Below are positions 14,795 to 22,886 of a stretch of DNA of 23,322 bases, one piece after another. Below the pieces are notes generated by a model. It had not been told where the DNA came from. It searched no databases and saw only the letters and a program-made list of their open reading frames with translations. The position numbers and the translations under genes are program-made. Origin of the DNA: JACMME01 sp051005015. GTDB taxonomy: Bacteria > Gemmatimonadota > Gemmatimonadetes > Gemmatimonadales > Gemmatimonadaceae. Position 1 is the stretch's first letter. Every line of letters begins with the position of its first letter. Location: NCBI GenBank assembly GCA_051005015.1, contig JBPCJT010000245.1, positions 1 to 23,322 of the forward strand, read 5' to 3'.

Positions 14795-16132
14795 ATGTTC
14801 TTGCGAAACAGTCTCGTTCAGGTATTGCCTTACCATGTCCTCCGTTTGACGTTAGCGCTCGTTGTCGGATGCGGTGGTGGTGGGGCCGCTACCGGCCCGG
14901 ACGACGCGCAGCCTGACTCTCAGCCCATTCTGGCATCGGTTTCTCTGGATCCGCCTGCTTCGAGCGTTGCTATTGGCGGCAGAATCCAGATGGCGGCAGC
15001 CTCCTTGGACGCGAGCGGCAGGGGACTCGTAAACGCGCCTTCCCCAATTTTTTCCTCGAGTGATCCGTTAAAGGCGTCCGTCGACTTGCTCGGAGTGGTA
15101 ACTGGTATATCTGCAGGTACCGCCATCATCTCCGCTTCTGTAACCATGGAAGGAGTAACCCGGAGCGCGACCTCCACAATTACCGTAACATCACCGGCCC
15201 CTCCGTCACCAGCCACCCCGCCGACTCCTGCCGCACCACCAGCTCCGCCATCGCCTCCGGCGCCTCCGCCGCCGCCACCACTCCCGCCACCGGCACTGGG
15301 CAGCGCCATCGTGACAACGCCAGGCAGGGTGTTTTCCCCACCAACGGTGACGATCTCAGTTAACGGAACCGTGCAATGGCAGATTACCGGCGAACGGCAC
15401 AACGTAACCTTCACGGGCGCGGTCCCTCCTGGAGGGAGCATTCCGGACGTCAGGGATGTCTCCGTGTCGCGCACCTTTGCCACCGAGGGCACATACAACT
15501 ACGAATGCACGCGCCACAGCGACAAGGGAATGATCGGCACGGTGATCGTGCAGGCACCGCAACCGCAGCAGCAGACATTTTCTGGCCTCACTCTGACCCC
15601 GAGCTCCGCCAGTCTGGCTGTGGGTGCCCAGATACAGCTCACGGCGACCCCGGTCGATCAGAACGGATTCGCGATTCAGGGAGCTCCGTCCTCCGCGTTC
15701 AGCTCCAGTGCGTCGGGCGTTGCCAGTGTGAGCGCCTCGGGTCTTGTGACGGGCATTTCGGCGGGTAGCGCTACAATCTCGGCATCGCTCACGATCGCTG
15801 GTGTTTCCAGGACATCAACTGCTGACTTTACGATAGCGCAGACCTCCGCCCCACCTGCTCCGCCACCACCACCGCCATCGGCGAGCATTACAGTTACGAC
15901 TCCCGGCGTCTCTTTCAGCCCTCAGACCGCGACGATTCCAATCAACGGCTCCGTAACCTGGCAAATATCTGGGGCCACGCATAACGTGACGTTCTCGGGT
16001 GCGGCCCCGCCGGGCGGCAATATACCGGACGCCAGAGACGTATCAGTTACGCGTAACTTCCCGCTTGCAGGCTCGTACAGCTACCAGTGTACTCGCCACA
16101 GTGGCATGACCGGCAGCGTGATTGTACAGTAG
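14795..16132 (+). CDS. Lipoprotein with tandem Ig-like (Big_2) and cupredoxin domains, twice repeated
   Basis: 445 residues built as a duplicated unit: lipoprotein signal (LVVGC, Cys26); Big_2-like bacterial Ig domain (46-133); Pro-rich linker (134-170); cupredoxin 1 (171-253); second Ig domain (262-349); Pro linker (350-363); cupredoxin 2 (364-445). Both copper sites are complete: His202, Cys238, His241, Met246 (C-x2-H-x4-M, plastocyanin-like) and His396, Cys432, His435, Met438 (C-x2-H-x2-M, amicyanin-like). Each should carry a type 1 blue copper ion and shuttle single electrons. The lipid anchor and extended linkers suggest it reaches across the periplasm or sits on the cell surface. The start is clear (GGAGG, 7 nt). 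It is the first of three cupredoxin genes in the same direction. Confidence 0.9.
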   Translation: MFLRNSLVQVLPYHVLRLTLALVVGCGGGGAATGPDDAQPDSQPILASVSLDPPASSVAIGGRIQMAAASLDASGRGLVNAPSPIFSSSDPLKASVDLLGVVTGISAGTAIISASVTMEGVTRSATSTITVTSPAPPSPATPPTPAAPPAPPSPPAPPPPPPLPPPALGSAIVTTPGRVFSPPTVTISVNGTVQWQITGERHNVTFTGAVPPGGSIPDVRDVSVSRTFATEGTYNYECTRHSDKGMIGTVIVQAPQPQQQTFSGLTLTPSSASLAVGAQIQLTATPVDQNGFAIQGAPSSAFSSSASGVASVSASGLVTGISAGSATISASLTIAGVSRTSTADFTIAQTSAPPAPPPPPPSASITVTTPGVSFSPQTATIPINGSVTWQISGATHNVTFSGAAPPGGNIPDARDVSVTRNFPLAGSYSYQCTRHSGMTGSVIVQ

Positions 16133-16164
16133 ACGCGAACTCAACGGGAAGGAGAAAAGCGGTC

Positions 16165-17391
16165 ATGAGCCGAGCTTCTAGTCGCATGGTGGCTGCCATT
16201 GCCATTGCCACGCTGCCGATCAGTGAAACGCACGCGCAGTCGCTATTGGACCGGCCACCGAATCTCTCCGGTGGCTGGGTCGGGGGCAGTGGCACTCTGT
16301 ATTTCAACTTTTTGCACCGATTTACCGAGAGCGGAGAGCCGGAACACAAAGTCGCCAACGTCCCGACTTTTCTTTTCGCGGCAGGCCTACCATCGCACAC
16401 GCTCGTCGGATTCAACTACGCAACAAATTCGCAGCTGGCTCCCAGGTATCCCAACGAGTGGGAGTTCTTCGGACGGTTCGCGCCTTTTTTGCAGGATGAA
16501 GGTGCACCTGTCGATTTAGCTGGGCAGGTAGGGTACAACCTCGCGGCCGAGGGGGTCGATGGCGAGCTATCGCTGGCCAGGCGCGTTGGTCCAGCGAGAC
16601 TCTTGTCTGCAGCACGCGTGCTCTCCGATCCCTTTGAATCCGGGAAGACGCGTTTCGCACTCGCGGGCGGAGGAACTATCCGGCTCGGACGGTTCTTCGC
16701 GCTTGCTGGGGATGCAGCATCGCTCATGAACCGGGAGGAGGGGGAGCTGGTCGCGTGGAGCGCGGGTCTTCACATCGCGATTCCACTCACGCCGCATACG
16801 CTGTCGTTGCAGGCCGCGAATACCGTCACGTCCACCTTGCAGGGAAGCTCCCGTGGAACGGACGATGTAAGATACGGATTCGAATTTACGATTCCGCTCA
16901 CGCTCCGGCGCTACTTCGGCGGGAAATCAACCCCCGAATCGCCACCCGCCGCGGCTGACGTGCCGCAGCCAATTGACACCGCGCAAGCTGAGGATCCGCC
17001 GACGCTGGCAGACACCTCGACGCCGTTGCGCGCACCAGCGCAGCCGGTTGCGAGAGACACAGCGGTCTCTGTAACACCACGCGACACACTAGCCGCGGTA
17101 GTACCCAAAACGCCTACCCCAGCGCGCACTAACACGAAGCGAGCCGTCGTCAACGCGGGAATCCGGAACTTTGCCTTCACCCCTGCCAGAATCGAGATCG
17201 CGGCAGGCACCACTATCCAGTGGAGAAACAATGATCCTGTCGCCCACACCGTTACTGCCAACGACGGCAGCTTCAACTCCGGATTGATAGAAGCCGGGAA
17301 GACGTACCGGCGGACGTTCTCAAAGGCGGGAACTTACAGATACTACTGTCTTCCGCATACGTTCATGAAGGGCATAATCGTCGTGCGCTAA
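16165..17391 (+). CDS. Outer-membrane beta-barrel (DUF5777-like) fused to a C-terminal cupredoxin
   Basis: 408 residues. Signal peptide (about 1-25, ending THAQ). Residues 30-255 are amphipathic beta-strands typical of a small outer-membrane barrel (GTLYFNFLHRF, HTLVGFNYATNS, WEFFGRFAPF, up to FEFTIPLTLRRYFG), most like DUF5777 proteins. A Pro/Ala/Thr linker (about 258-325) leads to an amicyanin-like domain (333-408) with His361, Cys395, His398 and Met401 (YYCLPHTFM). A barrel joined to a blue copper domain suggests that electrons or copper are handled at the outer membrane. The ATG at 16165 has GGAAGGAG about 10 nt upstream. It starts 32 bp after the first cupredoxin gene. Confidence 0.87.
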   Translation: MSRASSRMVAAIAIATLPISETHAQSLLDRPPNLSGGWVGGSGTLYFNFLHRFTESGEPEHKVANVPTFLFAAGLPSHTLVGFNYATNSQLAPRYPNEWEFFGRFAPFLQDEGAPVDLAGQVGYNLAAEGVDGELSLARRVGPARLLSAARVLSDPFESGKTRFALAGGGTIRLGRFFALAGDAASLMNREEGELVAWSAGLHIAIPLTPHTLSLQAANTVTSTLQGSSRGTDDVRYGFEFTIPLTLRRYFGGKSTPESPPAAADVPQPIDTAQAEDPPTLADTSTPLRAPAQPVARDTAVSVTPRDTLAAVVPKTPTPARTNTKRAVVNAGIRNFAFTPARIEIAAGTTIQWRNNDPVAHTVTANDGSFNSGLIEAGKTYRRTFSKAGTYRYYCLPHTFMKGIIVVR

Positions 17392-17463
17392 ACCCCCAAC
17401 GTGCATCGGCAATCGCACGACCGCGGGCATATTAACCAGGGCACCTCACAACCATATTCCGCA

Positions 17464-17862
17464 ATGCAGCCCAAGGCACGAAGTGGAATCGCATCAGTAG
17501 CGCTTCTCATGATCATCACGGCCGTCGCTCTATCCTGTTTTTCGGAGAGGTCGGTGACGACAGCTCCGGTCACAGGGGAATGTCAAGTTCCCATTAGCGC
17601 GACCGGCTCGACACTCGTCGCAATCCGAGACTTCAGGTTCGTGCCCGCCCTGGTCCGAGTACGCGCGGGAGAGAAAGTAACCTGGGTTAACTGCGACCCG
17701 CCCGGTACTGAAGCGCACACCAGCACATCAGACGGCCCCGCCTGGGATTCCGGCCTAATGGCGCCTGGCGCGGTCTTCACGCGTACGTTCGATCAGGCGG
17801 GAACGCTGCCGTATCACTGCGAACCGCATCCATTCATGACTGGAAGCGTGGTGGTGGAATAG
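17464..17862 (+). CDS. Amicyanin-like cupredoxin lipoprotein
   Basis: 132 residues. A lipoprotein signal, MQPKARSGIASVALLMIITAVALSC (1-25), is followed by one cupredoxin domain (about 45-132) with ligands His85, Cys119, His122 and Met125 (YHCEPHPFM, the C-x2-H-x2-M spacing of amicyanins). It would be an envelope-anchored one-electron carrier. The ATG at 17464 is chosen because the signal peptide starts there; a GTG at 17401 in the same frame would add 21 non-hydrophobic residues, and neither has a clear Shine-Dalgarno. It is the last gene of the cupredoxin cluster, 72 bp after the barrel fusion. Two extra Cys (40 and 77) could form a disulfide. Confidence 0.85.
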   Translation: MQPKARSGIASVALLMIITAVALSCFSERSVTTAPVTGECQVPISATGSTLVAIRDFRFVPALVRVRAGEKVTWVNCDPPGTEAHTSTSDGPAWDSGLMAPGAVFTRTFDQAGTLPYHCEPHPFMTGSVVVE

Positions 17863-17893
17863 GACGGCAGGCGACGAACGATGGGCAGGGACG

Positions 17894-18616
17894 TCACTTC
17901 CAGACCGAGATTTCCTCCAGCGTGCGTCGCCTCAGATCTGGGACACGGGCCGTGGCGGCTGGGTAACCCACCGGCATTACGAGAAACGCCTTCTCATTCT
18001 CGGGACGCTCGAGCAACGTGGCGAGAAAGCCCATTGGGCTCGGCGTGTGGGTGAGCGTGACAAGGCCCATATGATGTATCGCTGAAATGAACAGTCCCAC
18101 GGCGATTCCGCACGACTCCTGGGTGTAATAGTAGGTCCGCTTGCTTCCATCAGGTTCGATACCGAATAGCTGGCGGAAGACCACCACAACCCATGGCGCA
18201 TCTGTCAGGTGCGGCTTGTTCTGGTCGGTGCCGAGGGGCTCGACCGCGTTCAGCCAATCCGGAGGCATTCTGCCGCTATAATTGGCGCGTTCCTCTTCCT
18301 CGGCGGCATCGCGGATGCGGTGCTTGAGACCGCCTTCGGATACTGCGACGAAGGTCCACGGCTGCTGGTGAGCGCCGCTTGGGGCAGTACCCGCGGTTCG
18401 GATGGCGAGCTCGATCAGCTCGCGCGGCACGAGCTCGGTGGAGAAGTGGCGCGTCGTGCGGCGCCGGTTCATCTCATCAAAAAAGTCGCGCGCTCGCGTC
18501 AGCGAATCCCGGATTGGGATGCGGGCGAATTGGAGGGGAATGAACGGATAGAGGCCACGTGAGGCGGCCGCCGCACCGTCCTGGGATGCGTGCTCAGCCT
18601 CTTCGCCACCACTCAC
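17894..18616 (-). CDS. Nitroreductase-superfamily flavoprotein, iodotyrosine-deiodinase (IYD)-like
   Basis: 240 residues with the FMN nitroreductase fold: RRRTTRHFS (51-59, FMN phosphate), SGAHQQPW (80-87), TQESCGIAVGLFISAIHHMGL and the GYP strand near the end. What sets it apart is the active-site lid of IYD enzymes: Glu109, Tyr113 and Lys134 with the same spacing as the Glu-Tyr-Lys triad (Y-4 and Y+21) that grips the substrate zwitterion in animal IYD. It may therefore carry out reductive dehalogenation of halotyrosines or related phenols, or act on another aromatic amino acid. The start is GTG, overlapping the stop of the amidohydrolase gene as GTGA. It has no signal peptide, so it is cytoplasmic. 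Confidence 0.88.
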   Translation of the reverse strand: MSGGEEAEHASQDGAAAASRGLYPFIPLQFARIPIRDSLTRARDFFDEMNRRRTTRHFSTELVPRELIELAIRTAGTAPSGAHQQPWTFVAVSEGGLKHRIRDAAEEEERANYSGRMPPDWLNAVEPLGTDQNKPHLTDAPWVVVVFRQLFGIEPDGSKRTYYYTQESCGIAVGLFISAIHHMGLVTLTHTPSPMGFLATLLERPENEKAFLVMPVGYPAATARVPDLRRRTLEEISVWK

Positions 18617-20373
18617 GGCTTCCGTGCCGGCAGCAGCTCCTTTCGTCCGTACAGCGCACCGCCCTTCATTACCATTCGAATCCGCCGCGCATTCGCGATA
18701 TCAGCGGTAGGGTCCGCCTCGAAAACCACGAGATCTGCGAGCTTGCCAGCTTCGAGAACCCCAATGTCATCGCGCCGCATCGCGCGCGCCGCGATGACAG
18801 TTGACGAAGCAAGCACGTCAGCGGCCGGTATTCCCGCTGCCTGGAGTGCCTCCATCTCGCGATGGACGCTTGGTCCGTGCGCGGTGCCAGGGTTGCCAGC
18901 GTCGGTTCCCATAGCGATCGGTATGCCCGCCTCGTGCATGCGACGGATGTTGCGAATCGTTGCTTCGCGCACACCATGTTCGAACCGGCGCATACGTTCC
19001 ACACGTGCCGAGCGGTTACTGGCGGGAAGCGAACGCTCGAGATTTGCGCGAGAGGCCGCGTCCACGCATTCGAGGGGATAGCGTGCCGCTGGCGAGCGGC
19101 CCTCGAACACGTCGAGATAACCTTCGTAAACGGTAAGAGTGGGAATCACGATCGTGCCGTTCCGCTTCGCGAGCGTGATGAACTCATCATCGATGAGTTC
19201 GGGGGCCACACTGTGCACCAGCACCGTCGCGCCGGCCTGCAGCGCCTCTTTCGAGCGTGCGAGCTCAGTAGCGTGCACAATCAGTGGCAGATTTGCCCGC
19301 TTCGCTTCCTCCCCCGCGGCCATCAGAAGCGCGCGAGCGCGTGGTTGCGCGGAATCCGGAAGCTGCAAATACCACACTTTAATCGCGTTCGACCCAAGGC
19401 GAGCCATAGACCGAACTGCGGCACGGACGGTGGAATCGTCCTTCATGTGCAGGAACTGCCGCATTGTGGCTGTGTTCACCCAGTGATCGACGGTGGCCAA
19501 CAGCGGCCCCGAGGCGGCGACGCGCGGCGATAGCAGCTCCCTCTCCTGTTTTTTGGACAGGCGCAGCGTCCACGGATAGCCGCCAACATCGAATACACTG
19601 GTGACGCCCGAGCAGAGATACGCGCGGTTGAATCGGTCGGGGTGATCCTGAAGTGCGGCGACAACAGAGTCGTAGGGAAATTGTGCGCGCACGTCAAGGG
19701 CATCGGGCCGTCCGTCAACCCAGCCGGTCTGGGAATAATGCACATGGGCATCGACGAGCCCGGGTGTGATGAACATGCCCGTTGCGTCAACCGTCTCAGC
19801 CTCAGCGGGCGCCTTGCACTCCGCCCGCGCGCCAGCGCACACGACCCGCCCTCCCCGCACGACGATCGCCGCATCAGGCACACCTGGCTTGCCTGGATTG
19901 ATGAGCGTGCCGCCAGTGAGGACGACTGGTGGAGGAGCGGCGCCATTAGGAAGATCGAAGGCAGTGCTGACCCCAATCTTCCACCCACCTGGTTTCTTTA
20001 GGAAGACGCGCTCCGATATTCCCTCGCTCGTCTCGCCACCTTGCGTAACGCGGTAGTGGTACGTGCCGTAGACCACGCCGGGAGCGATGGAAACCAGGCG
20101 GAGATCGCGCGCGACAAGAGTGTCGGGCCAGGTCGAGTCGCGCCGGGCAGACCAACTCGCGAAGCCGAGCTCGAGTCCGGCAGGGCCATTGCGCGCGAGC
20201 TTGTCGGTTTGGAGGTAGTAGGAGAGATATCGCGCACGATCGCGCTTGTGAATTGCGTCTATGTTCGCTTCGAAAACCCGGCGTGCCTCAGCGGTGTCGG
20301 AGCGCGGTGTTTGCGCGGCGGGGCGAGCACTGGTCGCAGCGACCGCGATGAGGGCGAATGCAAGGTAGCGCAT
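18613..20373 (-). CDS. Secreted NTF2/SnoaL-like domain fused to an imidazolonepropionase-type amidohydrolase
   Basis: 586 residues. Signal peptide (1-20, ending RPAAQ), an NTF2/SnoaL-like domain (about 25-140; FEANIDAIHKRDRARYLSYY, GISERVFLKKPGGWKI), then the amidohydrolase beta/alpha barrel (150-580). Metal and catalytic residues are visible: HVH (His210, His212), IKVW (Lys332, the likely carboxylated bridging Lys), VHATE (His367), VHSVAP (His387) and GTDAG (Asp491). The signature is that of binuclear-zinc peptidase/imidazolonepropionase-like amidohydrolases exported to the periplasm; the substrate is unknown. The ATG at 20373 begins the signal peptide. It overlaps the downstream IYD-like gene by GTGA, so the two are translationally coupled. 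Confidence 0.87.
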   Translation of the reverse strand: MRYLAFALIAVAATSARPAAQTPRSDTAEARRVFEANIDAIHKRDRARYLSYYLQTDKLARNGPAGLELGFASWSARRDSTWPDTLVARDLRLVSIAPGVVYGTYHYRVTQGGETSEGISERVFLKKPGGWKIGVSTAFDLPNGAAPPPVVLTGGTLINPGKPGVPDAAIVVRGGRVVCAGARAECKAPAEAETVDATGMFITPGLVDAHVHYSQTGWVDGRPDALDVRAQFPYDSVVAALQDHPDRFNRAYLCSGVTSVFDVGGYPWTLRLSKKQERELLSPRVAASGPLLATVDHWVNTATMRQFLHMKDDSTVRAAVRSMARLGSNAIKVWYLQLPDSAQPRARALLMAAGEEAKRANLPLIVHATELARSKEALQAGATVLVHSVAPELIDDEFITLAKRNGTIVIPTLTVYEGYLDVFEGRSPAARYPLECVDAASRANLERSLPASNRSARVERMRRFEHGVREATIRNIRRMHEAGIPIAMGTDAGNPGTAHGPSVHREMEALQAAGIPAADVLASSTVIAARAMRRDDIGVLEAGKLADLVVFEADPTADIANARRIRMVMKGGALYGRKELLPARKP

Positions 20374-20594
20374 GGATGGGAAGATGAAGTTTCTCTCCCG
20401 CGGCGCAAGCGTGAACAGCCACGAACCAAACCGGCTTACTTGTAGCACCGAAAACGCAATGAGCCGGTGAAGTGCCAGTCTCAGTGGCCAGTGTCGGTCT
20501 CAGTCCCGAAGGCCATCGCGGGGCTCGTGTCCACAACCGGATTCGACGGGCTCATATACTCCGCCGGATGGCTCAGTCAGTGTTCTAGTCGCGG

Positions 20595-21311
20595 TCAGAA
20601 TCCCACAGTAATTCCCACCTGGTACGTTATGAGATTTGCCTTGCTTCTGATGGGCGTAAAGGAGATGGTGTTGTCAGGGTTGTCCGTAATGCTACCCTCG
20701 CGCAGGTATTCCGCGCGTCCATTCCCGTGATAGCGCGCTCCCAAATCAATAGAGACGGGCTGCAATCCCTTTCGCACCGGGATGTACAGACCGGCCGCCC
20801 CGGTGTAAGCGAACGTAACATCGTCGAAGTTCGTGGTGCTCAACAGATCTTCCCCTTCCCTGTCTCTTCCTTCCAGCGACGATTTGGTTGCAAAATAGGA
20901 CAACCCGACGCTGCCTGTGACATAAGGACGCAGCATTCCACTCGGAACCATGATCTGCGGTCCGATACCGGCGAAGAAGATGCTGTGGTCGGTGTCGAGC
21001 TCCACCTCGATTCGCGGGAAGGGACGAAATCGTCTGGTTTCCTGGCCGTAAATTATGTAGCCAAGGTCAGCGCGGAGGGCGACCGGGATCCGCCGGCCAG
21101 GCTTGAAGAGCAAATGCGCTCCAACTCCTCCCCCAACGTCTATTTGCCGGTCGAACTCCCCCAGCGGCTGGGCGACCATGAGGCCGATTCCGAAGAAGGA
21201 TCGGCTCGGAGTCGTGCGCTTGCGCATGAAGTCTCCCTCCAGTACCTGGGAATGAAGACTGGGCGCTGTAGCAAGCAGGGATGTGACTGCGAGGACGAAT
21301 CTTGAGCGCAT
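20595..21311 (-). CDS. Outer-membrane beta-barrel protein (OmpW/OprF-like size)
   Basis: 238 residues with a signal peptide (MRSRFVLAVTSLLATAPSLHS) and alternating amphipathic strands (FFGIGLMVAQPLGEF, VGGGVGAHLLFKPG, PVALRADLGYIIYG, FAGIGPQIMV, PYVTGSVGLSYFAT, YTGAAGLYIPVR, SIDLGARYHGNG). It ends in ITVGF, whose terminal Phe is the outer-membrane insertion signal. It is probably an eight-stranded barrel; no specific family or substrate can be named. The ATG at 21311 starts the signal peptide; the upstream Shine-Dalgarno is weak. The 140-bp gap before it holds degenerate repeats. Confidence 0.8.
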   Translation of the reverse strand: MRSRFVLAVTSLLATAPSLHSQVLEGDFMRKRTTPSRSFFGIGLMVAQPLGEFDRQIDVGGGVGAHLLFKPGRRIPVALRADLGYIIYGQETRRFRPFPRIEVELDTDHSIFFAGIGPQIMVPSGMLRPYVTGSVGLSYFATKSSLEGRDREGEDLLSTTNFDDVTFAYTGAAGLYIPVRKGLQPVSIDLGARYHGNGRAEYLREGSITDNPDNTISFTPIRSKANLITYQVGITVGF

Positions 21312-21380
21312 AATTGTTATTGGTAGGGACCAGGAACCAGAGAAAGGTCCAAGACCCAGAGCCAAGGGCTCAGGGTTCCA

Positions 21381-21394
21381 GGATCAGGGATCAG
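21381..21394 (+). repeat. Tandem GGATCAG within a degenerate repeat-like intergenic stretch
   Basis: Two head-to-tail GGATCAG copies lie inside 21330-21430, a stretch with many imperfect copies of the same words (CAGGG, CCAGGA, CCAGAG) and a CCCGG-TTC-CCGGG hairpin at 21414-21426. It separates the barrel gene from the barrel-NlpC gene. It may be the remains of an intergenic repeat family; this cannot be tested here. Confidence 0.35.
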
Positions 21395-21451
21395 CCAGGA
21401 AATCCTACGTGTTCCCGGTTCCCGGGATTCTACCTCATAGCCGGCACTTTG

Positions 21452-22606
21452 TTACGGGGCGGGGGCGCGGTCTGGTGGATCGAGATCCGTGATCAGGGTT
21501 TTTCCAAGCTCGGCCGCAAACGCTTCAGCGAGCGCCCGCTCTCTGCCCAGTACCCGGCGAGCGGCGACCAAATGCGTGAGAAAATACTCACCGCGTTTTG
21601 AGTCGAGATCATCGTATCGGACGCCGGCGCCACTGGAGCTGGAATGGATGATTCGGTTGCCGCCGGCGTAGATGGCAACGTGGTCCACGAGCGACCAGTT
21701 CTGCGCGAAGAACATGAGATCGCCGGTGCGCAAGGCGCTTACGCGAGGCGTTACGGAACTTCCTGCCAATGCCATTTGCCGAGAAGTGCGCGGTAGTTTG
21801 AGGTCATGCCGTGCGTACACATGCTGCACGAATCCCGAGCAGTCGAAACCGGTCGCAGCAGAGGTGCCGCCGTAGCGATAGCGCGTGCCCAGATAATCGT
21901 CGGCGGTGTCGATTACCCGCGCGGCTGACGCGGAGCTACCGGGTGAGCGCGTCGAGCCCCGGTCACCCCGCAATATGCGGGCGCCGCGTCTCTCGCGCTC
22001 GTTGCGGGCGACCGATTCGGACCGCCGATTCGAACGAGATGTGCCACCGCCAAAACCGATCGTGATGCCAGCGCGATATTCCCATTCGGACTTGAATCCC
22101 GCCAGAAGCACCTGATTGTCGCGAAGTGGCATTCTGTAGCGAGCGCTGGCTTCAACGCCGAGCAAGCTGAGGAGTGAACGGGTCAAACCTGCCCCATAAC
22201 TCCAGGTGGCGATGCTCGTGTCGGGCATTCCTTGCAATCGCAGACCGTGTCCTCCGATTCCGACGAACGCGTTGGGTGAAAATCCGGCGAACAGCACAGT
22301 CAGCACCGGAACCATTCTGAAGGGTGCTACCACCACATCAGCATCGGCCGTCCACGCTCCAACGCCGAGCCTGGGGGGTTGCTGCTCCCCGAAATTCCCA
22401 TTCTGCGTAACGTGAAGACCTCCGCTGAGGCGCAGCCCAATCGGTCCTGCGTAGCTGGTAAAAGCCAGGCCGCCAAGCTTTGGCGCGCCGGGAAGCGCGT
22501 CATTGCGCGCCACGAAGATCCCCACCGCGTTCTGCTGCTGCGCGCTTGCAAGCGTGGTGAAGAGCATTATTGCCGGCAACAGAGTGGCACTGCGAATCGC
22601 GATCAT
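21452..22606 (-). CDS. Beta-barrel-like N-terminus fused to NlpC/P60 peptidoglycan endopeptidase
   Basis: 384 residues. Signal peptide (1-22, ASAQ), then a strand-rich segment (25-187) with outer-membrane-barrel character (GLAFTSYAGPIGLRLSGGLHVTQ, ADVVVAPFRMVPVLTVLFAGFS, YRAGITIGFGGG). A basic linker (188-228) leads to an NlpC/P60 domain (229-345) with YRYGGTS, the catalytic Cys256 in GFDCSGFVQ, His309 in VDHVAIYAGG and His321 (IIHSSS) as third residue. NlpC/P60 enzymes cut gamma-D-Glu-diaminopimelate or related peptidoglycan links. The N-terminal part may be a partial barrel or a soluble beta domain that places the enzyme at the outer membrane. The start is ATG at 22606, with competing hairpins just upstream. 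Confidence 0.85.
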   Translation of the reverse strand: MIAIRSATLLPAIMLFTTLASAQQQNAVGIFVARNDALPGAPKLGGLAFTSYAGPIGLRLSGGLHVTQNGNFGEQQPPRLGVGAWTADADVVVAPFRMVPVLTVLFAGFSPNAFVGIGGHGLRLQGMPDTSIATWSYGAGLTRSLLSLLGVEASARYRMPLRDNQVLLAGFKSEWEYRAGITIGFGGGTSRSNRRSESVARNERERRGARILRGDRGSTRSPGSSASAARVIDTADDYLGTRYRYGGTSAATGFDCSGFVQHVYARHDLKLPRTSRQMALAGSSVTPRVSALRTGDLMFFAQNWSLVDHVAIYAGGNRIIHSSSSGAGVRYDDLDSKRGEYFLTHLVAARRVLGRERALAEAFAAELGKTLITDLDPPDRAPAP

Positions 22607-22612
22607 TTGATG

Positions 22613-22636
22613 TCCGGTGAACGGTTGCTAACCGGA
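22613..22636 (-). promoter_or_regulatory. Two mutually exclusive hairpins upstream of the barrel-NlpC gene
   Basis: TCCGGT (22613-22618) can pair with ACCGGA (22631-22636), and CGGTT (22622-22626) with AACCG (22630-22634). They share the right arm, so only one can form. They lie 7-30 nt before the ATG at 22606, where ribosome access is decided. It is a candidate leader switch or simply an operator; the evidence is only the base pairing. Confidence 0.3.
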
Positions 22637-22886
22637 AAGGCGAATGTGGTGCCCAGCTTGCGGCGCGGGCACCTCGTTGTCACTTCGACACTTAAGCGGA
22701 ACGTGTCACGCGGGCTCGATTGCGGTGCCCACACATCCGGACACGTTTTCGTCGCCGGCTGGGGACAGACGCGCCATGGAGTCAGTCACCTGCGCTCGAT
22801 ATTGCCACATGGCTGGTCTTGCCCCAGGCAAGCTGGTGAGCGCACACTACGCACGGGATCATCGCACCCTTTCCGAGGTAAGCAGC

